From assembly GCF_946221635.1 (NCBI RefSeq), contig NZ_CAMIHB010000007.1, positions 62,001-126,000 of the forward strand: a stretch of 64,000 nt of DNA. Direction: 5' to 3'. The notes beneath the pieces are model-generated. The model was given only the letters and a program-made list of their open reading frames with translations. It had not been told where the DNA came from and searched no databases. Source of the DNA: an uncultured Rhodoferax sp. GTDB lineage: Bacteria; Pseudomonadota; Gammaproteobacteria; Burkholderiales; Burkholderiaceae_C. Position numbers and translations under genes: made by a program. This document shows, piece by piece, positions 43,331 through 51,630 of the stretch. How positions within the stretch are numbered: position 1 is the stretch's first letter; each line of letters starts with the position of its first letter.

Positions 43331-44800
43331 TCAGCCGCCACCCAGACGGCGTGTTGCCGCCTGGAGCACCGCGTCCAGCAGGAGTTGCACATCCGCGGGC
43401 CGCGTGCGGTGGTTCACAAAGGCTGCGCGGATGGCGAGTTGGCCGTTGATGCGCGTGGTGGAGGGAACGGCGACGCCGGACTCCTGCACATCGGCCGCAA
43501 TGTCGGCGTTGAGCGCATCCAGATCGACACCTGGTGCGCGCACGCGAAAGCACACCACATTGAGCGTGACCGGTGCCAGCCGCTCCAGCCGCGGTTGCGC
43601 GTCCACCCGCGTGGCGAGCTGCTGCGCCAGCGCGCAGTTGCGCGCCACGACATCGCCCAGTTTGTCCGCGCCATAGGTCTTGAGCGTCATCCAAACCTTG
43701 AGCGCGCGGAAGCCGCGCGACAGGTCGGGTCCAAAGTCCGTGGGCCAGGGGTGGTTGCCCGCCATGCCGCGCGCACTGCGCTGCAGGTAGGCCGGCTGGC
43801 TGGCAAAGGTGGCCGCGTGCAGGGCCGCGTCGCGCACCACGATGCAGCCCGCGTCATAGGGCACTTGCGCCCATTTGTGGAAGTCAAAGGCCACCGAATC
43901 GGCCTCGCTCAGACCCTGCACCAGCGGGCGCTGCGTGGGCGAGAGCATGGCCAAGGCGCCATAGGCCGCGTCGGCGTGGAACCACAGGCCCTCGCTGCGC
44001 GCCAGGGCGGCCAGACCGGGCAGGTCGTCCACCGCCCCCGTGTCCACCGTGCCCGCGCTGCCAATCACCATAAAGGGTTGCAAACCGGCCGCGCGGTCCT
44101 CGGCAATGCGGGCGCGCAGCACGTCCATGTCCATGCGGTGCTGTGCGTCCAGGGAGATCAGGCGCAGCGCGTCGCTGCCCAGGCCCGCCATGTCCATGGC
44201 GCGGGCCACGCAGTTGTGCGCCTCCACCGAGGTGTAGGCCACGAGCGGCCGGCCCTGCAGACCGTCCCGGCGCACCTCCGTGCCCAGCGCACGCGTGCGC
44301 GCCACCAGCACGGCGATGAGGTTGGCCATGGAGGTGCCCGTCACCAGCACGCCGCTGGCGCCGGCCGGAAAGCCCAGTATCTCGGCCGCCCAGCGAATCA
44401 CCTGGCGCTCCACCTCGATAGGTGCATGGTCGCGCCCGCCCAGGTTGGGGTTGGTGGCCGCCGTCAGCAGCTCGGCCAGCATGCCCACGGGGTTGCCCCC
44501 GCCCTGCACCCAGCCCATGAAGCGCGGGTGGATGTTGCCGCTGCCATAGGGTTGGACCAGGGTCTGGAAATCCTCGTAGACGGCGGCCAGATCGCCGGGC
44601 TCGGTGGGCAGCGCGCCGTTGCGCAGGGCCTGACGTGCAGGGTCGGGCATGGGTTGCCACACGGGCGCCTCGCGCAGGCCGGCCAACATGTCCACCATGT
44701 CGTCCAGCATGCGGTGGCCCATCTGGCGCACGGCGTCCCAGTCGGTCGGGTCCAGGCTGTCGGGCGCCGCCTGGAAGGGCGTGGGTTGGGGCGTGTTCAT
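43331..44800 (-). CDS. PLP-dependent group II amino acid decarboxylase
   Basis: A 489-aa fold-type I PLP enzyme of the aromatic-L-amino-acid/tyrosine decarboxylase group. The PLP Schiff-base lysine is Lys309 in FDFHKWAQVPYDAG, Asp277 (FHADAAYGAL) pairs with the pyridine nitrogen, and His195 (SVEAHNC) would stack on the ring. The N-terminal region (MGHRMLDDMVDML, NIHPRFMGWVQGGGNPVGMLAELL) is standard. It should produce a biogenic amine, but the substrate cannot be read from sequence. Start ATG 44800, 4 bp after the ridA-like gene on the same strand. Confidence 0.88.
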   Translation of the reverse strand: MNTPQPTPFQAAPDSLDPTDWDAVRQMGHRMLDDMVDMLAGLREAPVWQPMPDPARQALRNGALPTEPGDLAAVYEDFQTLVQPYGSGNIHPRFMGWVQGGGNPVGMLAELLTAATNPNLGGRDHAPIEVERQVIRWAAEILGFPAGASGVLVTGTSMANLIAVLVARTRALGTEVRRDGLQGRPLVAYTSVEAHNCVARAMDMAGLGSDALRLISLDAQHRMDMDVLRARIAEDRAAGLQPFMVIGSAGTVDTGAVDDLPGLAALARSEGLWFHADAAYGALAMLSPTQRPLVQGLSEADSVAFDFHKWAQVPYDAGCIVVRDAALHAATFASQPAYLQRSARGMAGNHPWPTDFGPDLSRGFRALKVWMTLKTYGADKLGDVVARNCALAQQLATRVDAQPRLERLAPVTLNVVCFRVRAPGVDLDALNADIAADVQESGVAVPSTTRINGQLAIRAAFVNHRTRPADVQLLLDAVLQAATRRLGGG

Positions 44801-44804
44801 GGCG

Positions 44805-45152
44805 TCAGGCCACGGCCGCGGTAAACGCAATCTCCAGCAGGTAGTCCGGGCTGGCCATCTCGGCGCTTACGCACACCCGCGCCGGCGCGCAACCCTCGGG
44901 CAGCCAGGCCTGCCAAATGGCATTGAAGGCCGCGCGGTCGCTCATGTGCTTGAGGTAGATGGTGGCCATGAGCAGATGGCGCTTGTCCGTCCCCGCCAGG
45001 CCCAGCGTGCGTTCGGCCTGCGCCAGCAGCGCCTGTGTCTGCCCTTCAATGCCAGTGCCGCTCTCGGGCACTTCGACAAAGTAGGCGGTGCCCTTATGGA
45101 CGACGGCGTCGGACCATTGGGCGGCGGGGTGGATGCGCTGGATCTCAGACAT
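44805..45152 (-). CDS. RidA/YjgF-family reactive imine deaminase
   Basis: A 115-aa RidA-family protein (MSEIQRIHPAAQWSDAVVHKG). RidA enzymes hydrolyse reactive enamine/imine intermediates that PLP enzymes release. The conserved Arg is present in PARVCVSAEMASPDYLLEI, although the following consensus Leu-Pro is replaced by Ser-Pro. ATG 45152 overlaps the gyrB stop by 8 bp, and the gene ends 4 bp before a PLP decarboxylase, which fits a protective or metabolic partnership. Confidence 0.87.
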   Translation of the reverse strand: MSEIQRIHPAAQWSDAVVHKGTAYFVEVPESGTGIEGQTQALLAQAERTLGLAGTDKRHLLMATIYLKHMSDRAAFNAIWQAWLPEGCAPARVCVSAEMASPDYLLEIAFTAAVA

Positions 45153-47751
45153 CGATGTTGCCGGCGCGCAAGGCATTGGTTTCGATGAAATCCCTGCGCG
45201 GCTCCACTTCGTCGCCCATGAGCATGGTGAACACGCGGTCGGCTTCGATGGCGTCGTCGATCTGGACCTTGAGCAGGCGGCGCACCGTGGGGTCCATGGT
45301 GGTTTCCCAGAGTTGCTCGGGGTTCATCTCGCCCAGGCCCTTGTAGCGCTGGCGGCTGCTGGTGCGTTCGGCTTCGCCGATGAGCCACGCCATGGCTTCG
45401 CGGAAGTCGGAGACCTTTTCTTCCTTCTGCTTTTCGCCTTCGCCGCGCATCACGCGTGCGCCTTCGGACAGCAGGCCGCGGAAGGTGTTGGCGGCTTCGG
45501 CCAGGGCGGCGTAGTCGGCACCGTGCACAAAGTCTTGCGTGAGCACGCTGCTCTTGACGTTGCCGTGGTGGCGGCGGCTGATGCGCAGAATGGGCTTGTC
45601 GGTGCGGGCGTCAAACTCGCCGGCCACTTCGGCGTCCGGCAGCTTGGCTTGCAGCGCGGCGGCGGAGGCTTCGGCGTCGGCCACGCTGTCCAGGTTCAGC
45701 ACCACGCCGTCCACCACGGCGCGCAGGGCCTCGGCATCCATGAAGTTCTGGAGGCGGGCAATCACGGCCTGGGCCAGCTGGTGTTTGCGGGCCAGTTCGG
45801 CCAGGGTCTCGCCCTGGATGGTGCTGCCGCTGGGGCCGCCGGTGAAGACGGAGGCGTTGACCAGGGCCACGCGCAGCAGGAAGCTGTCGAGTTCGGCCGG
45901 GCCTTGCAGGTAGAGCTCTTCCTTGCCGTTCTTGACCTTGTAGAGCGGGGGCTGGGCAATGTAGATGTGGCCGCGTTCCACCAGCTCGGGCATCTGGCGG
46001 TAGAAGAAGGTCAGCAGCAGCGTGCGGATGTGGGCGCCGTCCACGTCGGCGTCGGTCATGATGATGATGCGGTGGTAGCGCAGCTTGTCGACGTTGAAGT
46101 CATCCGCGCCACTCTTGGCGTCGCCGCCGCCGGCCTTGCCAATACCAGTGCCCAGGGCGGTGATCAGCGTGAGGATTTCGTTGCTGGTCAGCAGCTTCTC
46201 GTAGCGCGCTTTTTCCACGTTCAGGATCTTGCCGCGCAGGGGCAGGATGGCCTGGAACTTCCGGTCGCGGCCCTGCTTGGCGGAGCCGCCGGCGGAGTCA
46301 CCCTCGACGATGTAGATTTCGCACAGCGCCGGGTCTTTTTCCTGGCAGTCGGCCAGCTTGCCGGGCAGGCCCATGCCGTCCAGGACGCCCTTGCGGCGTG
46401 TCATTTCACGCGCCTTGCGCGCGGCTTCGCGGGCACGGGCGGCTTCGACGATCTTGCCGCAGAGGATCTTGGCGTCGTTGGGGCGCTCTTCCAGGTAGTC
46501 GGTCAGGGCCTTGGCCACGATGTCTTCCACCGGGGCACGCACCTCGGAGCTGACCAGCTTGTCCTTGGTCTGGCTGCTGAACTTGGGCTCCGGCACCTTG
46601 ACCGACAGCACGCAGCACAGGCCTTCGCGCATGTCGTCGCCCGACACTTCCACCTTGGCCTTCTTGGCCAGTTCGTTCTGCTCGATGTACTTGCCGATGA
46701 CCCGGGTCATGGCCGCGCGCAGACCCGTCAGGTGGGTGCCGCCGTCGCGCTGGGGAATGTTGTTGGTGAAGCAGAGCACGGATTCGTTGAAGCCGTCGTT
46801 CCACTGCATGGCCACTTCGACGCCGATCTCGGTGCCCGGAATGCCGCCGTAGCTGTCGGCTGGACGGGCGCCTGTGGCATGGAAGGCGTTGGGGTGCAGC
46901 ACCTTCTTGTTGGCGTTGATGAAGTCCACAAAGCCCTTGACGCCGCCGGCGCCCGAGAAGTCGTCTTCCTTGCCGCTGCGCTCGTCCTTGAGGCGGATGC
47001 GCACGCCGTTGTTCAGGAAGCTGAGTTCGCGCAGGCGTTTGGCCAGGATTTCGTAATGGAACTCGTTGTTCTGCTGGAAGATGTCGGTGTCGGGCAGGAA
47101 GTGCACCTCGGTGCCGCGCTTCTCGGTCTGGCCGGTCACGCGCATGGGCGAGACCTCGACGCCGTCGACCATTTCCAGCAGGCGGTTCTGCACAAAGCCG
47201 CGCGCGAATTCGATCTGGTGCACCTTGCCATCGCGGCGCACGGTCAGGCGCAACCACTTGGAGAGTGCGTTCACGCAGGACACGCCCACGCCGTGCAAGC
47301 CGCCCGAGACCTTGTAGCTGTTCTGGTTGAACTTGCCGCCCGCATGCAGCTCGGTCAGCGCGATTTCGGACGCCGAACGCTTGGGTTCGTGCTTGTCGTC
47401 CATCTTCACACCCGTGGGGATACCGCGGCCGTTGTCGGTGACGCTGATGGAGTTGTCGGAATGGATGGTGACGACGATGTCGTCGCAGTGGCCCGCCAGC
47501 GCTTCGTCGATGGAGTTGTCCACCACTTCGAACACCAAGTGGTGCAGGCCGGTGCCGTCCGACGTGTCGCCGATGTACATGCCGGGGCGCTTGCGCACCG
47601 CTTCCAGGCCTTCCAGGATCTGGATGGAGTCCGAGCCGTAGGCGTCCGTCGCACCGGCCTGGTTGGTGTCGATGGGGGGCTGGGAACTGGAGCCGGCACC
47701 GATGTGTTCAGCGCCTTGGGGGCTGGGAACCGACTTGTTTTCTTCCGTCAT
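45145..47751 (-). CDS. gyrB: DNA gyrase subunit B
   Basis: An 868-aa type IIA topoisomerase subunit. GHKL ATPase (VVDNSIDEALAGHCDDI, NGRGIPTG, GGLHGVGVSCVNALS), transducer, and TOPRIM/C-terminal region (IYIVEGDSAGGSAKQGRDR, ITDADVDGAHIRTLLL-type IMTDADVDGAH, QRYKGLGEMNPEQLWETTMDP). With GyrA it introduces negative supercoils. Start ATG 47751 (MTEENKS) is chosen over 47778. The N-terminal 45 residues are a low-complexity lead. It follows dnaN in the usual dnaA-dnaN-gyrB order. Confidence 0.97.
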   Translation of the reverse strand: MTEENKSVPSPQGAEHIGAGSSSQPPIDTNQAGATDAYGSDSIQILEGLEAVRKRPGMYIGDTSDGTGLHHLVFEVVDNSIDEALAGHCDDIVVTIHSDNSISVTDNGRGIPTGVKMDDKHEPKRSASEIALTELHAGGKFNQNSYKVSGGLHGVGVSCVNALSKWLRLTVRRDGKVHQIEFARGFVQNRLLEMVDGVEVSPMRVTGQTEKRGTEVHFLPDTDIFQQNNEFHYEILAKRLRELSFLNNGVRIRLKDERSGKEDDFSGAGGVKGFVDFINANKKVLHPNAFHATGARPADSYGGIPGTEIGVEVAMQWNDGFNESVLCFTNNIPQRDGGTHLTGLRAAMTRVIGKYIEQNELAKKAKVEVSGDDMREGLCCVLSVKVPEPKFSSQTKDKLVSSEVRAPVEDIVAKALTDYLEERPNDAKILCGKIVEAARAREAARKAREMTRRKGVLDGMGLPGKLADCQEKDPALCEIYIVEGDSAGGSAKQGRDRKFQAILPLRGKILNVEKARYEKLLTSNEILTLITALGTGIGKAGGGDAKSGADDFNVDKLRYHRIIIMTDADVDGAHIRTLLLTFFYRQMPELVERGHIYIAQPPLYKVKNGKEELYLQGPAELDSFLLRVALVNASVFTGGPSGSTIQGETLAELARKHQLAQAVIARLQNFMDAEALRAVVDGVVLNLDSVADAEASAAALQAKLPDAEVAGEFDARTDKPILRISRRHHGNVKSSVLTQDFVHGADYAALAEAANTFRGLLSEGARVMRGEGEKQKEEKVSDFREAMAWLIGEAERTSSRQRYKGLGEMNPEQLWETTMDPTVRRLLKVQIDDAIEADRVFTMLMGDEVEPRRDFIETNALRAGNIDV

Positions 47752-47792
47752 GGCGAACTTCTTTTCGAAAAATCTCAATCTCTTGAATGACC

Positions 47793-47815
47793 AAACCCCC
47801 GAAGGCCGGGGGTTT
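47793..47815 (-). terminator. hairpin between dnaN and gyrB
   Basis: Nine-bp stem AAACCCCCG / CGGGGGTTT with a 5-nt loop. On the minus strand only three T residues follow, so termination after dnaN may be partial. Confidence 0.55.
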
Positions 47816-47817
47816 GA

Positions 47818-47844
47818 TTGCGCAGGCAGCTACTATTTTTGTAG
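47818..47844 (-). repeat. dispersed repeat, copy 7 (partial)
   Basis: Minus strand: 'tacaaaaatagtagctgcct' then 'gcgcaa', the left part of the family core. The right part is missing and is replaced by the dnaN-gyrB hairpin. Confidence 0.5.
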
Positions 47845-47846
47845 CG

Positions 47847-48953
47847 TCAGATTCTCATGGGCATCACGACGTACTTGAAGGTCGCGTTGTCCGGAATGGT
47901 GATCAGGGCAGAGCTGTTGCCGTCGGACAGCTCCACCTTCACCATCTCCTGGCCCATATTGCTCAGGGCGTCGATCAGGTAGGTGACGTTGAAGCCGATT
48001 TCGATGCTGTCACCGCCGTAGTCGATATCGAGCTCGTCCACCGCTTCTTCCTGCTCGGCGTTGTTGGACGCCACGCGCAGGCTGCCGGGGTCGATGTTCA
48101 GGCGCACGCCCTTGAACTTGTCGCTGGTCAGAATGGCGGTGCGCTGCAGCGTTTTCAGCAGGGCTTCGCGGCCCAGGGTGATGCTGTTCTTGTGGTTCTT
48201 GGGGATGACGCGGTTGTAGTCGGGGAACTTGCCCTCGACCAGCTTGGTCACGAACTCCATGCCGTCGAAGGTGAACTTGGCCTGGTTGTTGGCGAACTGC
48301 ATTTCGATGGCGCCTTCGGCGTCGCTCAGCAGGCGCTGCAGCTCGATCACCGTCTTGCGCGGCAGGATCACTTCCTGTTTGGGCACTTCCACGTCCAGCG
48401 TGGCCGAGGCAAAGGCCAGGCGGTGGCCGTCGGTGGCCACCAGGCTCAGCTGCTTGCCTTCGGCCACGAAGAGGATGCCGTTGAGGTAGTAGCGGATATC
48501 GTGCACCGCCATGGCGAAGGACACCTGGCTGAGCAGGTCCTTCAGGGTTTTCTGCGGCACGCTGAACACCGGGCCGAAGCTGGCCGACTCCTGCACCAGC
48601 GGGAAGTCCTCGGCCTGCATGGTTTGCAGCGTGAACTTGCTCTTGCCGCCTTTGAGGATGATCTTGCTCTGGCTGGACTCCAGCGAGACGGTCTGGTCGC
48701 CGGGCATGGTGCGCAGGATGTCGATGAGCTTGCGCGCGCCGATGGTGGTGGTGAAGTTGCCGGTATCGCCGCCCAGGTCGGCGGTGGTACGGATCTGGAT
48801 TTCCAGGTCGCTGGTGGTCAGCTGGATGGAGGTGCCCGTTTTGCGCAACAGGACATTGGCCAGGATGGGTAATGTATGGCGGCGCTCGACAATACCGGCC
48901 ACGGACTGGAGAACCGATAGAACCTTGTCCTGCGTTGCCTTCAATACGATCAT
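47847..48953 (-). CDS. dnaN: DNA polymerase III sliding clamp (beta subunit)
   Basis: A 368-aa beta clamp with three repeated domains, a dimer of which encircles DNA and tethers polymerase III. MIVLKATQDKVLSVLQSVAGIVERRHTLPILANVLL and the C-terminal YVVMPMRI are characteristic. Start ATG 48953. Second gene of the dnaA-dnaN-gyrB group, 123 bp after dnaA. Confidence 0.97.
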   Translation of the reverse strand: MIVLKATQDKVLSVLQSVAGIVERRHTLPILANVLLRKTGTSIQLTTSDLEIQIRTTADLGGDTGNFTTTIGARKLIDILRTMPGDQTVSLESSQSKIILKGGKSKFTLQTMQAEDFPLVQESASFGPVFSVPQKTLKDLLSQVSFAMAVHDIRYYLNGILFVAEGKQLSLVATDGHRLAFASATLDVEVPKQEVILPRKTVIELQRLLSDAEGAIEMQFANNQAKFTFDGMEFVTKLVEGKFPDYNRVIPKNHKNSITLGREALLKTLQRTAILTSDKFKGVRLNIDPGSLRVASNNAEQEEAVDELDIDYGGDSIEIGFNVTYLIDALSNMGQEMVKVELSDGNSSALITIPDNATFKYVVMPMRI

Positions 48954-49076
48954 GTCAACCTCTTTGTGAAACTCGGCCGGTGCGCGAAGCCCAAAAAAGC
49001 CTCGCAATTACAAACAATCCCACCATTTTCGCCTTTTTTGACAGCCTCCTGCGGGGCCGGGCAGGTGTTTTTACAT

Positions 49077-50489
49077 TCATCCCTTCAGGGTCTGTTCCAG
49101 GACGTGCAGTTGCTGGTTCAGCTCTGTCAACTGCTGGCGCTCCCCCCCGATCTTGCGCACTGCGTGCAGCACCGTGGTGTGGTCGCGTCCGCCGAACAGC
49201 TCGCCGATCTCGGGCAGGCTCTTCTGCGTGAGCTCCTTGGCCAGGTACATGGCAATCTGGCGCGGCCGGGCGATGCTGGCCGGGCGCTTTTTGCTGTACA
49301 TGTCGGCGACCTTGATCTTGTAGTAGTCGGCCACCGTCTTCTGGATGTTTTCCACGCTGATCTGGCGGTTCTGGATGGACAGAAGATCGCGCAAGGCCTC
49401 GCGTGCCAGCTGGATGGAAATTTCCTTCTGGTTGAAGCGTGAATAGGCGAGGATTTTGCGCAGCGCGCCTTCGAGTTCGCGCACGTTGGAGCGCACGTTC
49501 TTGGCCACGAAAAAGGCCACTTCCTCGGGCATTTCCGAGCCCTCGGCGCGCGCCTTGTTGATCAGGATGGCGACGCGCATTTCCAGCTCCGGCGGCTCGA
49601 TCGCCACGGTCAGGCCGGAGTCGAAACGGGACACCAGGCGTTCGTGGATGTCGGTCAGCCCCTTGGGATAGGTGTCCGAGGTCATCACGATGTGCGACTT
49701 TTTGGCCAGCAGCGCCTCGAAGGCATTGAAGAACTCTTCCTGGGTGCGGTCTTTGTTGGCGAAGAACTGCACATCGTCAATCAACAGCAGGTCCAGCGAG
49801 TGGTAGCGCTCTTTGAATTCGTCAAAAGTCTTGCGCTGGTAAGCCTTAACCACATCGGAGACAAATTGTTCCGCATGAATGTAGAGAACTTTGGCGCCCG
49901 GCTTGTCGGCCAGCAAGCGGTTACCCACCGCGTGCATCAGGTGGGTCTTGCCCAAGCCTACGCCGCCGTAGATGAACAGGGGGTTGTACAGATGGCCAGG
50001 CATGCTGGCCACATGCATGGCTGCGGCACGCGCCATGCGGTTGGCCGTTCCCTCGACCAGGCTGTCAAAAGTCAGCAGGCTGTTGAGCCGGTTCTTGGGG
50101 CCGCCGCTGACACGGTCTTCCCCGACTTCGACCTCATCCACAGCCGCAGGGATTTCTGCGATACGTGCTGGAATGGCTTGTCTGACAGGCGCTTCCCGCG
50201 GAGTGATGGCTAACTCAATCTGAACGGGCTGGCCGTACAGCTTCTCCAGCAAGGCGGCAATGCGCTGGCTGTACTGGGCGCGTACCCAGTCGAGCTTGAA
50301 GCGGTTGGCCACGAAGATGGTGGCCTTGGACATGTCGTCGTGGATCTGGGCTGCCAGGGGCTTGATCCAGGTGTTGAACTGCTGCTCCGGCAGCTCCTGG
50401 GCCAGCTGGTCCACGCAGCTTTGCCACAGGCTTTGCCCTAGCTCCTGGCTGTTGGTGTCTGCGGTATGGGGGGGAAGTCCCTGGGTCAT
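49077..50489 (-). CDS. dnaA: chromosomal replication initiator DnaA
   Basis: A 470-aa initiator. Domain I (SLWQSCVDQLAQELPEQQFNTWIKPL) is followed by a short linker, the AAA+ domain with Walker A YGGVGLGKTHLMHA and Walker B DLLLIDDVQF, and the DNA-binding domain IV with RPRQIAMYLAKELT and GGRDHTTVLHAVRKI. It melts oriC and loads DnaB. Start ATG 50489. It is divergent from rpmH across the candidate origin, the classical arrangement. Confidence 0.98.
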   Translation of the reverse strand: MTQGLPPHTADTNSQELGQSLWQSCVDQLAQELPEQQFNTWIKPLAAQIHDDMSKATIFVANRFKLDWVRAQYSQRIAALLEKLYGQPVQIELAITPREAPVRQAIPARIAEIPAAVDEVEVGEDRVSGGPKNRLNSLLTFDSLVEGTANRMARAAAMHVASMPGHLYNPLFIYGGVGLGKTHLMHAVGNRLLADKPGAKVLYIHAEQFVSDVVKAYQRKTFDEFKERYHSLDLLLIDDVQFFANKDRTQEEFFNAFEALLAKKSHIVMTSDTYPKGLTDIHERLVSRFDSGLTVAIEPPELEMRVAILINKARAEGSEMPEEVAFFVAKNVRSNVRELEGALRKILAYSRFNQKEISIQLAREALRDLLSIQNRQISVENIQKTVADYYKIKVADMYSKKRPASIARPRQIAMYLAKELTQKSLPEIGELFGGRDHTTVLHAVRKIGGERQQLTELNQQLHVLEQTLKG

Positions 50490-50742
50490 TGTGGGAGTCA
50501 GCTTCTGTGGATAGTTATAGCTTGCTGCGCGCTGGATTGTAATTTATCAAGACTTTATCCACATTTGCAGACACAAACGCAAATCTTACAGTGCTGCACG
50601 CTGTGTGCGGCCTAAGGTGTTGCCGCGATTCATAAAGTTTGCGATAATGCCGGGTTCCCCTGATTGTGTTCGGGGCGAGTAGTCCGACATTCGTGCTTTT
50701 TCGTAGGCACGGGTCCCAACTGAGCCTATTAGGAAAATTGAC
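50490..50742. other. candidate oriC / dnaA-rpmH intergenic region
   Basis: A 253-bp gap with one perfect DnaA box TTATCCACA (50555-50563) and one near-perfect box on the other strand, TGTGGATAG (50506-50514). No long AT-rich unwinding element or further box cluster is evident. It also carries the rpmH promoter and presumably the dnaA promoter. The location is classical for oriC, but the few boxes leave open that it is only the dnaA control region. Confidence 0.5.
50620..50648 (+). promoter_or_regulatory. rpmH-rnpA promoter
   Basis: -35 TTGCCG (50620-50625), 17-bp spacer, -10 GATAAT (50643-50648) preceded by TGC (extended -10 character). The transcript would start about 90 nt before rpmH. Confidence 0.7.
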
Positions 50743-50877
50743 ATGAAACGCACTTACCAACCTTCCAAAATCCGTCGCGCACGTACCCATGGTTTCCTGG
50801 TCCGCATGAAGACTCGCGGTGGCCGCGCCGTGATCAACGCACGCCGCGCCAAGGGCCGCAAGCGTCTGGCTGTCTAA
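50743..50877 (+). CDS. rpmH: 50S ribosomal protein L34
   Basis: A 44-aa, very basic protein, MKRTYQPSKIRRARTHGFLV at its start, ending GRKRLAV, the standard L34 sequence and length. AGGA precedes the ATG. First gene of the rpmH-rnpA-yidD-yidC-mnmE group. Confidence 0.98.
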   Translation: MKRTYQPSKIRRARTHGFLVRMKTRGGRAVINARRAKGRKRLAV

Positions 50878-50917
50878 TTGGCACGCCGCGGATCCGGCAG
50901 CCGGGGCTGAGTGCCTT

Positions 50918-51361
50918 TTGGTCACCGACGATTCGCCCCATGCCGGCAGCACTGCGGTGCGGCGCCTTCAGACCCGCGCCCAGTTTCAAGCAGTGCTTGG
51001 CGGGATGACTGTGTCCAAAACAGCCCACTTCGCCTTGCACGCCCGTGCACTGGCTTCAGCCTCCGAGGATTCGGGGGCTTTGTTGTTTCCGGAACCCGTT
51101 GCCTGGTTGGGCGCTATGGTGCCCAAGCGCTGGGCCCGCAGGGCTGTGACGCGCAACGCGATCAAACGCCAGATCTACAGCCTGGCGGCCGAATTGCCCG
51201 TTCTGGCCGAGCCGATGGCCCATGTGGTTCGCTTGCGGTCCGGTTTTGATCGCAGCCAGTTCCCCAGTGCCAGTTCTGACGCCCTGAAAGCAGCGGTGCG
51301 CCGCGAGTTGCAGCAATTGTTTGCACGCGCCCGCGCACTGGCCGTGTCGGCCACGCCATGA
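50918..51361 (+). CDS. rnpA: ribonuclease P protein component
   Basis: A basic protein of up to 147 aa. It carries RLQTRAQFQAVLGG, then the RNP-family motif VPKRWARRAVTRNAIKRQIY (the RNR box) and LRRELQQLF-like C-terminus. It helps the RNase P RNA bind pre-tRNA. The start is uncertain: TTG 50918 gives the full frame, GTG 50957 is also plausible; no ATG precedes the conserved core. It overlaps yidD by 4 bp (ATGA). Confidence 0.9.
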   Translation: MVTDDSPHAGSTAVRRLQTRAQFQAVLGGMTVSKTAHFALHARALASASEDSGALLFPEPVAWLGAMVPKRWARRAVTRNAIKRQIYSLAAELPVLAEPMAHVVRLRSGFDRSQFPSASSDALKAAVRRELQQLFARARALAVSATP

Positions 51362-51630
51362 TGCAGTCGCTGCTTCTGGGGGTAGTCAAGGGCTACCGCC
51401 TGCTGCTGAGCCCCTGGCTGGGTTCGGCCTGCCGCTTTGAGCCGACCTGTTCTGCCTACGCATTGCAGGCCCTGCAACAGCATGGTGCCGCTGCAGGCAG
51501 CTACCTGACGGTGGCGCGGCTGGTGCGCTGTCACCCCTGGTGCGCAGGGGGACATGATCCGGTTCCGGCAGAATCCCCTCGGCTCTTTCGCCGTCTGATT
51601 TCCTCTCCTTCTGAAAAGAAACCTTCATGA
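51358..51630 (+). CDS. yidD: YidD membrane protein insertion efficiency factor
   Basis: A 90-aa member of the YidD (DUF37) family with the characteristic GYRLLLSPWLGSACRFEPTC followed by SAYALQAL and the C-terminal CHPWCAGGHDPVP. The amphipathic N-terminus associates with the inner membrane, where the protein assists YidC. It overlaps rnpA and yidC by 4 bp each. Confidence 0.95.
   Translation: MMQSLLLGVVKGYRLLLSPWLGSACRFEPTCSAYALQALQQHGAAAGSYLTVARLVRCHPWCAGGHDPVPAESPRLFRRLISSPSEKKPS

Noticed and set aside
45088..47790. Plus-strand frame of 900 codons opposite gyrB
   Set aside because: It mirrors gyrB exactly, has no ribosome site and no domain; an antisense artefact of high GC3.
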